From UKL13-2 sp036394575 (lineage in GTDB: Bacteria; Pseudomonadota; Gammaproteobacteria; Burkholderiales; Usitatibacteraceae), in NCBI GenBank assembly GCA_036394575.1, contig DASWEY010000006.1, positions 1 to 64,000 on the forward strand: DNA of 64,000 bases. The letters are read 5' to 3'. This document shows positions 15,691 to 25,221 of this stretch, piece by piece (the first letter of the stretch is position 1; every line of letters starts with the position of its first letter). The notes below the pieces were generated by a model. That model ran no database searches, was not told the origin of the DNA, and worked only from the letters and a program-made list of their open reading frames with translations. A program made the position numbers and the translations under genes.

Positions 15691-16872
15691 GTGGTGCCAA
15701 TACTTTCTCCAGGCCCAATTCGGCCAAAGATCATTTCCAAGTTGCCCGCAGTCGGCACTACCATTTTTACCACCATGTCTACGCTGGCGCAGCAGGTGGA
15801 TGCGGTCAATTTGGGGCAAGGATTCCCCGATTTTGATTGCGACCCCCGGCTTATCGATTACATGGCCGAAGCGATGCGCATGGGTTTCAATCAATACCCC
15901 CCGATGGCCGGCTTACCGGCACTTCGCGAGGCTGTAGGGGACAAGGTTGCGGCCCTGTACGGGCGCCAATACGACGCCACCAGCGAAATCACTATTACCG
16001 CAGGGGCAACCCAGGCAATCCAGACGGCGCTTACGGCACTGGTTCATCCGGGCGATGAGGTAATCATCTTCGAGCCCGTCTACGACAGCTATGAGCCGGT
16101 GATCAGGCTCAACGGCGGGGTGCCGGTATATGCCCGTTTGCAGTACCCGACTTATCGACCAGACTGGGGTGAGGTTCGTGCATTGGTCACGCCAAGAACG
16201 CGCGCCATTATGATAAATACCCCGCACAATCCTACAGCAACAACCTGGGCTGCTGCGGATATGCATGCGCTGGCGCAACTGCTGCGCAATACTGGAATCA
16301 TACTGATCAGTGACGAAGTCTATGAACACATGGTGTTCGACAAGGCCATGCATCAAAGCGTCGCGTCTTATCCAGCGCTGGCGGAACGCGCTTTCGTGAT
16401 TTCTTCGTTCGGCAAAACCTATCACGTGACCGGCTGGAAAGTGGCTTACTGCCTCGCGCCGTCAGAGCTGATGGCAGAGTTTCGCAAGACGCACCAATTC
16501 GTGGTCTTTACTGTACATACACCATCCCAACATGCCATCGCCCGCTATATGACGCTCGCGACCCATCTGCAGTTATCCGGGTTCTATCAAACCAAACGCG
16601 ATTTTTTCCTCGATGCCGTCAAGAATACCCGACTGCGTTGGTTGCCCAGTGCGGGAACATACTTTGCCAGCGCGAGTTATGCGCATTTGCCGGAATATGC
16701 AGCGATGGGCGACGCCGACTTTGCATTTTTCCTGGCGCGCCAACATCGGGTTGCCTGCATTCCCTTGTCCGCTTTCTACCATGACGGCGCCGACCACCAG
16801 GTGGTGCGTTTCTGTTTCGCAAAAAAAGAATCAACCCTGACGCTTGCGGCCGGGCGCCTGCAGGAAATCTAG
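15691..16872 (+). CDS. PLP-dependent aminotransferase (methionine/kynurenine aminotransferase type)
   Basis: A fold-type I aminotransferase of class I/II. It has LGQGFPDFD and YPPMAGLPALREAV (substrate entry), the NTPHNPT loop, SDEVYEHMVF (PLP-pyridine aspartate), the Schiff-base lysine in SSFGKTYHVTGWK, and VRFCFAKK (carboxylate-binding arginine). The NPHNPTA and SDEVYEH features place it with YbdL-like methionine aminotransferases and kynurenine-oxoglutarate transaminases. The frame is open from 15541, but that ATG lies inside the rplQ terminator. A GTG at 15691, 34 bases after a TATGAT (15652–15657), gives 393 residues, close to family length; ATGs at 15598 and 15631 are alternatives. Ends 11 bases from the convergent response regulator. 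Confidence 0.87.
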   Translation: MVPILSPGPIRPKIISKLPAVGTTIFTTMSTLAQQVDAVNLGQGFPDFDCDPRLIDYMAEAMRMGFNQYPPMAGLPALREAVGDKVAALYGRQYDATSEITITAGATQAIQTALTALVHPGDEVIIFEPVYDSYEPVIRLNGGVPVYARLQYPTYRPDWGEVRALVTPRTRAIMINTPHNPTATTWAAADMHALAQLLRNTGIILISDEVYEHMVFDKAMHQSVASYPALAERAFVISSFGKTYHVTGWKVAYCLAPSELMAEFRKTHQFVVFTVHTPSQHAIARYMTLATHLQLSGFYQTKRDFFLDAVKNTRLRWLPSAGTYFASASYAHLPEYAAMGDADFAFFLARQHRVACIPLSAFYHDGADHQVVRFCFAKKESTLTLAAGRLQEI

Positions 16873-16883
16873 TCCAAGTCGCG

Positions 16884-17537
16884 TTATACGCGATCGCGGT
16901 CGGCCCAGCTCACCGCAAACCGGTTGAGTGCATTCATGCTGTTCATGCCCAGTTTCTTTTTCATATTGGCCCGGTGCGCTTCGATGGTTTTGATGCTGCG
17001 CTCGAGCTTTTGCGCGATTTCGGCTGAGCCGAGCCCAAGACCAATCATGCGGAAAATTTCAAACTCGCGGTCGGTCAGCTTGGAAATCGCCGAAGGGACC
17101 TTGCTCTTCGGGCTGACGCGCAGTGTGTGATGCAATACCGATTCCATGCGCTCGCTCATATAAGGCTTGCCTTCAAGAATCCGGCGAACGGCGATCACTA
17201 CCTTGTCGGTGGCCTCCTGCTTGGTCAGATAACCGCGGGCGCCTGCTCTAAATGCGCGCTCACCGTGGATCAGTTCATCGTGCATGCTTAACACCAGAAT
17301 TGGCAACCCGGTATAAAGTGCGGTGAGCTGCTTGGTCAGCTCGATGCCGGAAATCCCGGGAAGGGAAATATCCGTCACCACAAGATCCGGACGAGGGCTT
17401 GTTTTAAGCAGCTCCAACGCTTGCTCCCCGGATTCGGCCTGCAGCGTCACTTTCAGCCCAGACTCATTGTTAATGAGCAGACACAGCCCGTGGAGAACGA
17501 TGGCGTGGTCATCGACGACCATTACCGTGGATGTCAT
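16884..17537 (-). CDS. NarL/FixJ-family response regulator
   Basis: A DNA-binding response regulator of 217 residues. The receiver domain (about 1–120) has acidic pocket D9-D10, phosphoacceptor D56 in DLVVTDISLPG, and K106. The LuxR-type helix-turn-helix is at about 153–207 (LTDREFEIFRMIGLGLGSAE, then KTIEAHRANMKKKLG). Its start overlaps the end of the histidine kinase gene by four bases, so the two form a co-translated two-component pair. Targets are unknown. Confidence 0.93.
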   Translation of the reverse strand: MTSTVMVVDDHAIVLHGLCLLINNESGLKVTLQAESGEQALELLKTSPRPDLVVTDISLPGISGIELTKQLTALYTGLPILVLSMHDELIHGERAFRAGARGYLTKQEATDKVVIAVRRILEGKPYMSERMESVLHHTLRVSPKSKVPSAISKLTDREFEIFRMIGLGLGSAEIAQKLERSIKTIEAHRANMKKKLGMNSMNALNRFAVSWADRDRV

Positions 17538-20497
17538 GAAGCCTCCCTGATGCGTTGGCGTAACGGCGCAATGGCCGGGTTGTGCGCCGCGGTCCAGCGC
17601 ACATGTACTTCGGTTCCGCCGTGACGGCCGTGTTGTATCAACAATGCGCCGTCAATAGCGCTGGCACGATGGCGAATGCTGTGAAACTTGGTGTCGGTAT
17701 CGTTCAGCAGGCTCAGGCTATGAATATCTGCACGTGCTACGCCGTTGTCGCTGATGCGTAGATGGACATCAACCCCTTGTTGCTCCAACTTGATCCGGAT
17801 GTGCTTGGCATGGCCATGTTTTAGCGCATTATTTACCGCCTCCTGGGCGATCCGGTAAAGGTTGCGCGCGGCGACTTCATCGCTGATGTCGACCATGGTG
17901 AGATCGGCGCTGCAGCTTACTACCCCGAGGCTGTCGATATCGCTGGCGAGCTGCTTCAAGGCGGGGACCAGACCCCCCGATCCCCAGATATAAGGGGACA
18001 GTCCGTGAGAAATCATACGGGTGTGCTTGATTGTACGATTGACCAGTGCCGAAATGCGCGCGGCATCCGCAGACTCATCAAGCCCATGGGCATGCAGCTT
18101 CCCCTCGAGTGCCTTGGTCAATAGGGCAATTCCGGTCAGATCCTGGCCTAGGTCATCATGCAACTCAAGGCCGACTTGGGCCAGTTCATTCTCGATCGCC
18201 ACCAGGAAATCGCGCTCCAGCTGCTGGCGGCGAGCGACCTCGTCTTCCAGGCAGGCGTTGATGGTGGCGAGTTCGCGAGTGCGGTTGGCCAACGATTCCT
18301 CAGCCCGCTTGCGGTCGGTAATATCCTGTCCGGTGCCGCGGTAGCCGAGGAAGCGTCCAGCTCCATTGAATATCGGTTCGCCGCTGATGCTGTGATACGC
18401 GGTGACGGCGCCGCTATGCGCATCGACGATACGCATGACCAAGCCGTAAAAAGGGTGGCGAGCCTCAAGGTCGGCGCGATGCGCATCCCACTCGGCTGCA
18501 GACATGGCATCGGGGAACAGATCCCAGTGCGTCTGGCCCAACATGGCCGGTTGACGCTCCGCGGGAGAAATTTCGCGGGAGAAGAAGGTGAAACGGAATT
18601 GGTCGTTCTGCTCCCACACCCAGTCCGACAACAGTCCGGTGAGACTGCGGAAACGTTCTTCAGACGCGCGCAGGGCGGTTTCCGCCTCCTTGCGCCGGGA
18701 GATGTCGCGGGATGCCGTCTGGTAATGCTTGACGGTACCGTCAACATTGATGACGGGGGCAATCACTGTTTCCAGCCAGCAATAATGGCCATCATGATGT
18801 CGAATCCGGAATTCCACGGTGGCAACCTGACGATGCCCGTCGATCACCTCAGCGAGCACATTGCGTACCAGGCTGCGATCCTTGGGATGGATCATGGCGA
18901 TCAATTTTTCGCCTCGCGAAGGGTCGATTGCGTAGCCCAGCGTGCGCGATAACGAAGGTGAACAATAAAGCAGATTGCCGCTCGCATCATGAAGCGCCAC
19001 GATATCCCGCATGTGCTCGGAGATCATCCGGTACCGCTCTTCGCTTTGTGCAAGACGCCGCTCGGACGTTTTTTCGCTGGTGACGTCGCGGGTAATACCG
19101 TGATAGCCAATAAGCTTGCCCTGCTCGTCGAAGGTCGGACCGCCGATCCACTGCACCCACTTCGGTGTGCCTTTGGCGGTAACGATGGGGCGGATGCCGT
19201 CGACGGGCTCCTGGCTGAAACTGTCCGCCGATGGGTTCAGATAGGTTGCGATATCTTCCGGTCGTTCGAAACGACGCGTCCATTCAAACAGGGTTTTTGG
19301 GCAACCTGTCCTCGACACATCGTAGATTTCGCAGACACGCTCGCAAACAGTGATCGAGTCGCTCGCCATGTCCCAGGTCCAGACGCCGAGGCGCGCGATT
19401 CGTTTTGCATCCTCAAGCTCCTTGGTGCGGTCCGCAAGTTGCCGTTCGGCATTCTTCTCGCTGCTGACATCGCGTGTCACGCCGACATAGCCGGTTACAT
19501 TGCCGCCCTCGTCTTTTACCGGTTGGCCAATCAGATGGAGCCACTTCCGTCCGCCGTCCGGCAGTGTGGCGAGGCAAAGTCGTTCATAGGGAAGTCCCTG
19601 CAAGCGGAGTTGGGCATTGGCCTGGGTAGCCGCCAACATCTCGCCTTCGGTGAATTGTTCGTCCCATTCGGACATGGTGTATGTCGTATTCGATGACGCC
19701 ACCTGAAACAGTGCAAGGTACTCCGAGCTGGGATAGAACAGATCCGTAGCCTGGTGCCATGTCCAGCTGCCACACTTCGCCATTCTCTGCGCCTCGATGA
19801 GATGCAGATGCTGGAGCGCAAGCGCTTTGTCGCGTTCCTTCAACTCTTGCTCGATGGCTTCCCGCTTGCCCAATTGACGCGAAAGCAGCAGGGATAAGCA
19901 GAGGATCAAGGCAGAACTGACGGCAGCAATCGCCAGGGCCCGCCACTTCAGATCTTCAAAATGGGCGAACGCCTCGAGTTCATCAGTAGCCACGACGATG
20001 ATAATCGGCGCGTGTCGTGAATTGAAGCCGCGTGCCGCGCTGACAAGCAGCATGCGGCCGTCCCTTTGTCTGATGCGCGACTGGGATGGATCCTGCGGCA
20101 TCTGCATCACGAACAACGGTGAAGCGGGGTTGCGTGAGGGGTCGGCACCGGCAAGTTGCCTGCCCTGGACATCGAATACGGCGATGTTCTTTTGCGTAAG
20201 TCGTGCATAACGAACGATTACCGAGGAAATGTCTTCGCCGTCGTGCCCAAGATCGTCAACCAGCGCCGCTGCTGCCTCGGCAAGCTCATGCTTGACGCGG
20301 CTGGATTCCCCGTCGCGATTCGATGTGATAAAAAGCCACGCCAGAACGCCGGCCGCAATCACCCATCCGATGCTGAGCCAGCGGATGACACGGCTCGCCG
20401 GCCAGCGTGCGGCACGGGACTCCGCACCGGCACGCAAGCGTGACACGGCCGGAACATCTCGAACGGGCGAGGATAGGTCAGCAGGATAGAAGGACAT
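17534..20497 (-). CDS. Membrane sensor histidine kinase with four PAS domains (HisKA_3 family)
   Basis: A 987-residue kinase. It has a transmembrane helix at about 39–58, a periplasmic sensor region to about 185, a second helix at about 187–206, then four PAS/PAC repeats (about 235–350, 362–475, 484–605 and 612–730). A coiled linker leads to the NarX/DegS-type dimerisation domain with phosphoacceptor H780 (GLELHDDLGQDL) and a C-terminal ATPase domain with N-box EAVNNALKHG (886–895) and D917-N-G. The second glycine box is unusual: SIRHRASAIDG replaces the common GLGL..MRERA. The start at 20497 is chosen because AAGG lies eight bases upstream; the frame is open to 20623. It pairs with the overlapping response regulator and follows the glycerate kinase gene on the same strand. 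The signal is unknown; multiple PAS domains suggest redox, oxygen or small-ligand sensing. Confidence 0.9.
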   Translation of the reverse strand: MSFYPADLSSPVRDVPAVSRLRAGAESRAARWPASRVIRWLSIGWVIAAGVLAWLFITSNRDGESSRVKHELAEAAAALVDDLGHDGEDISSVIVRYARLTQKNIAVFDVQGRQLAGADPSRNPASPLFVMQMPQDPSQSRIRQRDGRMLLVSAARGFNSRHAPIIIVVATDELEAFAHFEDLKWRALAIAAVSSALILCLSLLLSRQLGKREAIEQELKERDKALALQHLHLIEAQRMAKCGSWTWHQATDLFYPSSEYLALFQVASSNTTYTMSEWDEQFTEGEMLAATQANAQLRLQGLPYERLCLATLPDGGRKWLHLIGQPVKDEGGNVTGYVGVTRDVSSEKNAERQLADRTKELEDAKRIARLGVWTWDMASDSITVCERVCEIYDVSRTGCPKTLFEWTRRFERPEDIATYLNPSADSFSQEPVDGIRPIVTAKGTPKWVQWIGGPTFDEQGKLIGYHGITRDVTSEKTSERRLAQSEERYRMISEHMRDIVALHDASGNLLYCSPSLSRTLGYAIDPSRGEKLIAMIHPKDRSLVRNVLAEVIDGHRQVATVEFRIRHHDGHYCWLETVIAPVINVDGTVKHYQTASRDISRRKEAETALRASEERFRSLTGLLSDWVWEQNDQFRFTFFSREISPAERQPAMLGQTHWDLFPDAMSAAEWDAHRADLEARHPFYGLVMRIVDAHSGAVTAYHSISGEPIFNGAGRFLGYRGTGQDITDRKRAEESLANRTRELATINACLEDEVARRQQLERDFLVAIENELAQVGLELHDDLGQDLTGIALLTKALEGKLHAHGLDESADAARISALVNRTIKHTRMISHGLSPYIWGSGGLVPALKQLASDIDSLGVVSCSADLTMVDISDEVAARNLYRIAQEAVNNALKHGHAKHIRIKLEQQGVDVHLRISDNGVARADIHSLSLLNDTDTKFHSIRHRASAIDGALLIQHGRHGGTEVHVRWTAAHNPAIAPLRQRIREAS

Positions 20498-20619
20498 GCT
20501 CATCACCTTGGATGGCTGAGCGCAAATTGTTACATATTTGTATCGCGAATCGCGTGTCGCCCCGGTTAAATTTTGTGCCTTGGTGCCGCTGTGTGAATGA
20601 TGGGTAGGCCCTGCGGGGC

Positions 20620-21909
20620 TCAAGTCAGCAAGATTGCCCGATAATCGTTGACGTTGGTGCGCGTTGGCCCCGTGGTGATAATGTCGCCGATTGCGCTGAA
20701 AAAACCAAAAGCGTCGTTTCTGCCGAGTTGCTGTTTGGCCACAATGCCCAGCTGCAGCGCCCGCATGACCGAATCAGGCGCCAGATATGCGCCTGCATTG
20801 TCCTCGCTGCCATCGATACCATCGGTATCGCAGGCCAGCGCATCGACATTTGCAAGCCCGTTCAACTCAATTGCCAGCGACAGCAAAAATTCGCTGCAGC
20901 GTCCGCCGCGGCCCTCATTGCCATCGCGCAATGTCACTGTGCACTCACCACCGGAAATAAGGGCAACAGGAGGCTTGAAGGGGTGATGATGTTCGCGGAT
21001 TTGACGTGCCAGGGCCGCATATACCTTGGCAACCTCTCGCGCTTCCCCGGTTACACTGTCGCCGAGAATCATCGGCGTTATGCCGCGCTGCTGAAAGAAT
21101 ACCGCTGCCTTCGACAGACTCGCATGCGCAGTCGCGATGACGCGGTTATCGACTCGCGCAAAAGCGGCATCACCGTGCTTCAGGGTTTCGGCCACGACAC
21201 CGCGCGCACCGTTGGACAGATAGCGCGCAATGGATACCGGCGGCGTGATGCGGTAGTAGTTCAGGATGTCCAGGGCGTTCTGGAAGGTGGACGGGTCCGG
21301 GGCGGTGGGGCCGGATGCAATCGAACCCGGATCGTCGCCGGTGACGTCCGAAATGATCAGTGCGGCAACGCGCGCACGCGTTGCCGCGGCAAGCCTGCCA
21401 CCCTGAATGGCGGACAAATGCTTGCGTACAATATTCATCTCCTGGATCGGGGCGCCGCAGGCAAGCAGAGCCTGGGTAACCGTGCGCAGATCGGCCATTG
21501 AAATATCGCCGGCAGGAAGTGACAGCAGACTGGAGCCGCCGCCTGAAATGAGCGCCAGCACCAGGTCATCGCCGCCTGCGGATTGAACCTTGGCCAGAAT
21601 GCGCCTGGTGGCCGTTTCCCCCGACACATCGGGTACCGGATGTCCCGCCTCGATGACCTCGATACGTTGTAATGCATCGGTCCCGTTATAGCCGTGCGCA
21701 TAGCGGGTAATCACCAGGCCCTCAAGAGGCCTGTCTTGCGGCCAGTTCAGTTCGACCGCCTTGGCCATTGCCGCCGCCGCCTTGCCGGCACCGACGACGA
21801 TTGTCTTGCCTGACGGTGCTGCAGGCAGGTTGGGGGGTACGATCATCAGCGGATCGGCGGCGGAAAGCGCAGCCCTGAAACTGTCGATAAGGAGGTCGCG
21901 TGGGGTCAT
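20620..21909 (-). CDS. Glycerate 2-kinase (DUF4147/MOFRL family)
   Basis: A 429-residue member of the GckA/TtuD family, which phosphorylates glycerate to 2-phosphoglycerate; members are often labelled hydroxypyruvate reductase. The N-terminal domain has VVGAGKAAAAMAKAVE and the GGGSSLLSLPAG loop (ALISGGGSS), and the C-terminal MOFRL domain has GRGGRCSEFLLSLAIEL and CDTDGIDGSEDNAGA. It would feed glycerate from glyoxylate or tartrate metabolism into glycolysis. It lies between uvrA and the histidine kinase gene on the same strand. Confidence 0.92.
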   Translation of the reverse strand: MTPRDLLIDSFRAALSAADPLMIVPPNLPAAPSGKTIVVGAGKAAAAMAKAVELNWPQDRPLEGLVITRYAHGYNGTDALQRIEVIEAGHPVPDVSGETATRRILAKVQSAGGDDLVLALISGGGSSLLSLPAGDISMADLRTVTQALLACGAPIQEMNIVRKHLSAIQGGRLAAATRARVAALIISDVTGDDPGSIASGPTAPDPSTFQNALDILNYYRITPPVSIARYLSNGARGVVAETLKHGDAAFARVDNRVIATAHASLSKAAVFFQQRGITPMILGDSVTGEAREVAKVYAALARQIREHHHPFKPPVALISGGECTVTLRDGNEGRGGRCSEFLLSLAIELNGLANVDALACDTDGIDGSEDNAGAYLAPDSVMRALQLGIVAKQQLGRNDAFGFFSAIGDIITTGPTRTNVNDYRAILLT

Positions 21910-22021
21910 GGCAAGCCGGCTTCCACACTGGATGTGGGCGAATTATTGTCTGGCAAGGATAACGCGAAAACCGCAACGGCTTCCATATCACCACTCGCTG
22001 CGGAGGACAGGGGGCCGGGAG

Positions 22022-24871
22022 TTATTTCTTGGCGCTGGCGGTACGTGTTGCTGCCACACCAAGCATGCCCGCAAGATACCGGCCGGTGAAGCTCTGTTCA
22101 TTTGCGGCAACTTCCTCCGGGGTTCCTTGTGCGATGATTTCGCCGCCGCCGTCACCGCCTTCGGGGCCCAGATCGACAATCCAGTCGGCGGTCTTGATGA
22201 CATCGAGGTTATGTTCAATCACCACCACAGTGTTGCCATGGTCGCGCAATCGATTGAGCACTTTTAGCAGCAAATCGATGTCATGGAAATGCAGGCCCGT
22301 AGTGGGTTCATCCAGGATGAACAGGGTGCGCCCGGTATCGCGCTTCGAGAGTTCCAGCGACAGCTTCACGCGTTGCGCTTCGCCGCCGGACAGGGTGGTT
22401 GCACTTTGCCCGAGGCGGATGTAGCCGAGGCCCACATCCAGCAACGTCGATAATTTGCGGGCCACGATCGGTACCGGCTTGAAGAATTCATGGGCATGTT
22501 CGACCGTCATCTCCAGCACTTCCGTGATGTTTTTGCCCTTGTAGTGCACGTCCAGCGTTTCGCGGTTGTAGCGTTTGCCATGACATACATCGCAGGGCAC
22601 ATATACGTCCGGCAGGAAGTGCATTTCAACCTTGATCACGCCGTCGCCCTGGCAGGCTTCGCAGCGGCCGCCTTTGACGTTGAATGAAAAACGGCCGGGG
22701 CCGTAGCCGCGAGCCCTGGACTCCGGCACGCCGGCGAACAAATCGCGAATCGGTGTGAACAGACCGGTGTATGTCGCCGGATTGGAGCGCGGCGTGCGCC
22801 CGATCGGGGCCTGATCGACATTGATGACCTTGTCGAAATGGTCCAACCCCTCAATGGTTTCGAACGGCGCCGGCTCGTCGGTCGAGGCGTAAATATGGTG
22901 GGCCACCGCTTTGTACAACGTGTCGTTGATCAGTGTCGATTTGCCCGACCCCGAGACGCCGGTAATGCATACCAGTGCGCCCACAGGCAGGTCCAGACGC
23001 ACACGCTTGAGATTGTTGCCGGAAGCGCCCTTGATGCTGAGGCGTTTCTTCATGTCCGGTTTGAAGCGCTTTTTCGGTACCGCGATCTGCTTTTTGCCGG
23101 ACAGGTATTGTCCGGTAAGCGATTGAGACGACTTCTTGATTTCCGCCGGCGTCCCCTGTGCCACGATCTGGCCGCCATGCTCGCCGGCGCCCGGGCCCAT
23201 GTCGACCACGTAGTCAGCGGTGTTGATGGCGTCCTCATCGTGCTCGACCACAATCACCGAGTTGCCGAGGTCGCGCAGGCGCTTCAAGGTCGCCAGCAGT
23301 CGATCATTGTCACGTTGATGCAGCCCGATAGAGGGCTCGTCCAGTACGTACATCACGCCGGTGAGGCCCGAACCGATTTGCGAGGCGAGACGAATGCGCT
23401 GCGCTTCACCTCCGGACAGAGTGTCCGCTGAACGTACCAGCGACAAGTAATCGAGACCGACGTTGTTCAGGAACTGCAGGCGACTGGAAATCTCGTGAAG
23501 GATCTTGTCCGCGATCGCCATTTTCTGCGCCGTCATCTTGACCGTGCCAAACCAGTGATGCGCCTCCTTGAGCGGCATCGCCGAGATGGCATGCAGGGTC
23601 TTCTCGAACACCTTGACGTTACGTGCCTCCTTGCGCAGGCGCGTGCCCTCGCAATCCGGGCAGGTCTTGGTCGATATGTATTTGGCCAGTTCTTCGCGCA
23701 CCGCCATCGAGTCGGTTTCGCGATAGCGACGCTCCAGGCTTATCGCCACGCCTTCGAAGGTTTCCTCGCGCACCACCGCGCGACCGCGTTCCCCGGGGTA
23801 TTTGAATGGAATTTTTTCCTTGCCGGAGCCGAACAGGATGATGTGCTGCGCCTGCTCCGAAAGCTTGTCGAACGGCATGTCGATATCGAACTTGTAGTGC
23901 GCCGCGAGACCGGTCAGCATCTGGAAATAGAATTGATTGCGCCGGTCCCAGCCCTTGATCGCGCCGCCAGCCAGCGACAGGCCCGGGTAGGCCACAATCC
24001 GTTTCGGGTCGAAGAAGGTAATTTCGCCGAGCCCGTCGCAGGAAGGGCAGGCGCCCATCGGGTTATTGAAGGAAAACAGCCGCGGCTCCATTTCCGATAG
24101 CGAGTAATCGCACATCGGGCAGGAAAATTTCGAGGAGAACAGCGTTTCCGCGTTCGTGTCCATATTGACGGCGACTGCCTTGCCCTCGCCTACGCGAATG
24201 CAGGTCTCGAACGACTCTGCCAGCCGCTGTTTCATTTCCGGCGCGACTTTCAGCCGGTCGACCACGACCTCAATGGTATGTTTTTTCTGCTTGTCCAGTT
24301 TCGGGAACGCGTCGATCTCGATGACCTTGCCGTTCACGCGCAGGCGCACGAAGCCCTGGGAGCGGAACTCCTCGATCATGTCCAGATGCTCGCCCTTGCG
24401 GTTCACCACCACCGGCGCGAGCAACATGAGTTTGCTGTCCATTGGGTAAGCCAGCACGGTATCCACCATCTGCGACACCGTCTGTGCCTCCAGCGGTAGT
24501 TGGTGTTCCGGACAATAGGGAGTGCCGACCCGTGCGAACAGCAGGCGCAGGTAGTCGTGTATTTCCGTGACGGTACCCACCGTCGAACGCGGGTTGTGCG
24601 ATGTCGCTTTTTGCTCGATGGAAATAGCCGGCGACAGGCCCTCGATCAGATCGACATCCGGTTTTTCCATCAATTGCAGGAATTGACGTGCATATGCCGA
24701 CAGCGACTCGACATAGCGGCGCTGGCCCTCGGCATAAAGGGTGTCGAAAGCGAGAGAGGACTTGCCGGAACCGGACAGCCCGGTAATCACCACCAGGGAA
24801 TGCCGCGGAATATCCAGGCTGATGTTCTTGAGATTGTGAGTGCGGGCACCGCGAATTTTGATCTGATCCAT
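22022..24871 (-). CDS. uvrA: Excinuclease ABC subunit UvrA
   Basis: Encodes the 949-residue DNA-damage recognition ATPase of nucleotide excision repair. Two ABC modules are complete: Walker A GLSGSGKSS and GVSGSGKST, signatures LSGGEAQRIRLA and LSGGEAQRVKLS. Zinc-binding CXXC pairs appear in CPMCDYS/CPSCDGLG and CEACQGDG/CDVCHGKRY. The start at 24871 gives MDQIKIRGARTHNLKNISLD, the normal N-terminus; the frame stays open upstream but is not conserved. Divergent from ssb. No obvious LexA operator is visible in the spacer. Confidence 0.97.
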   Translation of the reverse strand: MDQIKIRGARTHNLKNISLDIPRHSLVVITGLSGSGKSSLAFDTLYAEGQRRYVESLSAYARQFLQLMEKPDVDLIEGLSPAISIEQKATSHNPRSTVGTVTEIHDYLRLLFARVGTPYCPEHQLPLEAQTVSQMVDTVLAYPMDSKLMLLAPVVVNRKGEHLDMIEEFRSQGFVRLRVNGKVIEIDAFPKLDKQKKHTIEVVVDRLKVAPEMKQRLAESFETCIRVGEGKAVAVNMDTNAETLFSSKFSCPMCDYSLSEMEPRLFSFNNPMGACPSCDGLGEITFFDPKRIVAYPGLSLAGGAIKGWDRRNQFYFQMLTGLAAHYKFDIDMPFDKLSEQAQHIILFGSGKEKIPFKYPGERGRAVVREETFEGVAISLERRYRETDSMAVREELAKYISTKTCPDCEGTRLRKEARNVKVFEKTLHAISAMPLKEAHHWFGTVKMTAQKMAIADKILHEISSRLQFLNNVGLDYLSLVRSADTLSGGEAQRIRLASQIGSGLTGVMYVLDEPSIGLHQRDNDRLLATLKRLRDLGNSVIVVEHDEDAINTADYVVDMGPGAGEHGGQIVAQGTPAEIKKSSQSLTGQYLSGKKQIAVPKKRFKPDMKKRLSIKGASGNNLKRVRLDLPVGALVCITGVSGSGKSTLINDTLYKAVAHHIYASTDEPAPFETIEGLDHFDKVINVDQAPIGRTPRSNPATYTGLFTPIRDLFAGVPESRARGYGPGRFSFNVKGGRCEACQGDGVIKVEMHFLPDVYVPCDVCHGKRYNRETLDVHYKGKNITEVLEMTVEHAHEFFKPVPIVARKLSTLLDVGLGYIRLGQSATTLSGGEAQRVKLSLELSKRDTGRTLFILDEPTTGLHFHDIDLLLKVLNRLRDHGNTVVVIEHNLDVIKTADWIVDLGPEGGDGGGEIIAQGTPEEVAANEQSFTGRYLAGMLGVAATRTASAKK

Positions 24872-24979
24872 GAATTTCTTTTGAGAAAAACTGGCTAAAC
24901 GCCTGAAGCGTATGGATTTGCAGCCGGCGGTCATGAGTGGCCAAGGCCGGTTGCCATCGCGGCGGAACGGCCGCAAAAA

Positions 24980-25014
24980 GCTGATTTGGTACAAGAAAAT
25001 CAGCCTGCTATGAT
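24980..25014 (+). promoter_or_regulatory. Promoter with inverted repeat in the uvrA–ssb spacer
   Basis: In the 350-base spacer (24872–25221), TTGGTA (24986–24991) and TATGAT (25009–25014) are spaced by 17 bases on the plus strand. They overlap an 8-bp inverted repeat GCTGATTT/AAATCAGC (24980–24987 and 24997–25004), a plausible operator. The predicted start lies about 200 bases upstream of ssb, and no gene was found in between. Confidence 0.5.
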
Positions 25015-25221
25015 AGCGCCCTTTCGCTCCCCTGCGCAGCTGTTTTTTCGTCGGGCCAGCAGCGTCCGAATGCCTGAAGGACGCGCCGGAGCGGCCCGCA
25101 ATCATGCCGGATTAAGCTACTATGTTTGGTCGCAAACCCGTTTGATTTCGGCAGGGCGCCCGTCCGCTGCTGCGCAAAAGCGGCTATATCGAATCCAATT
25201 CCCATACTGCAGAGGTTCAAC

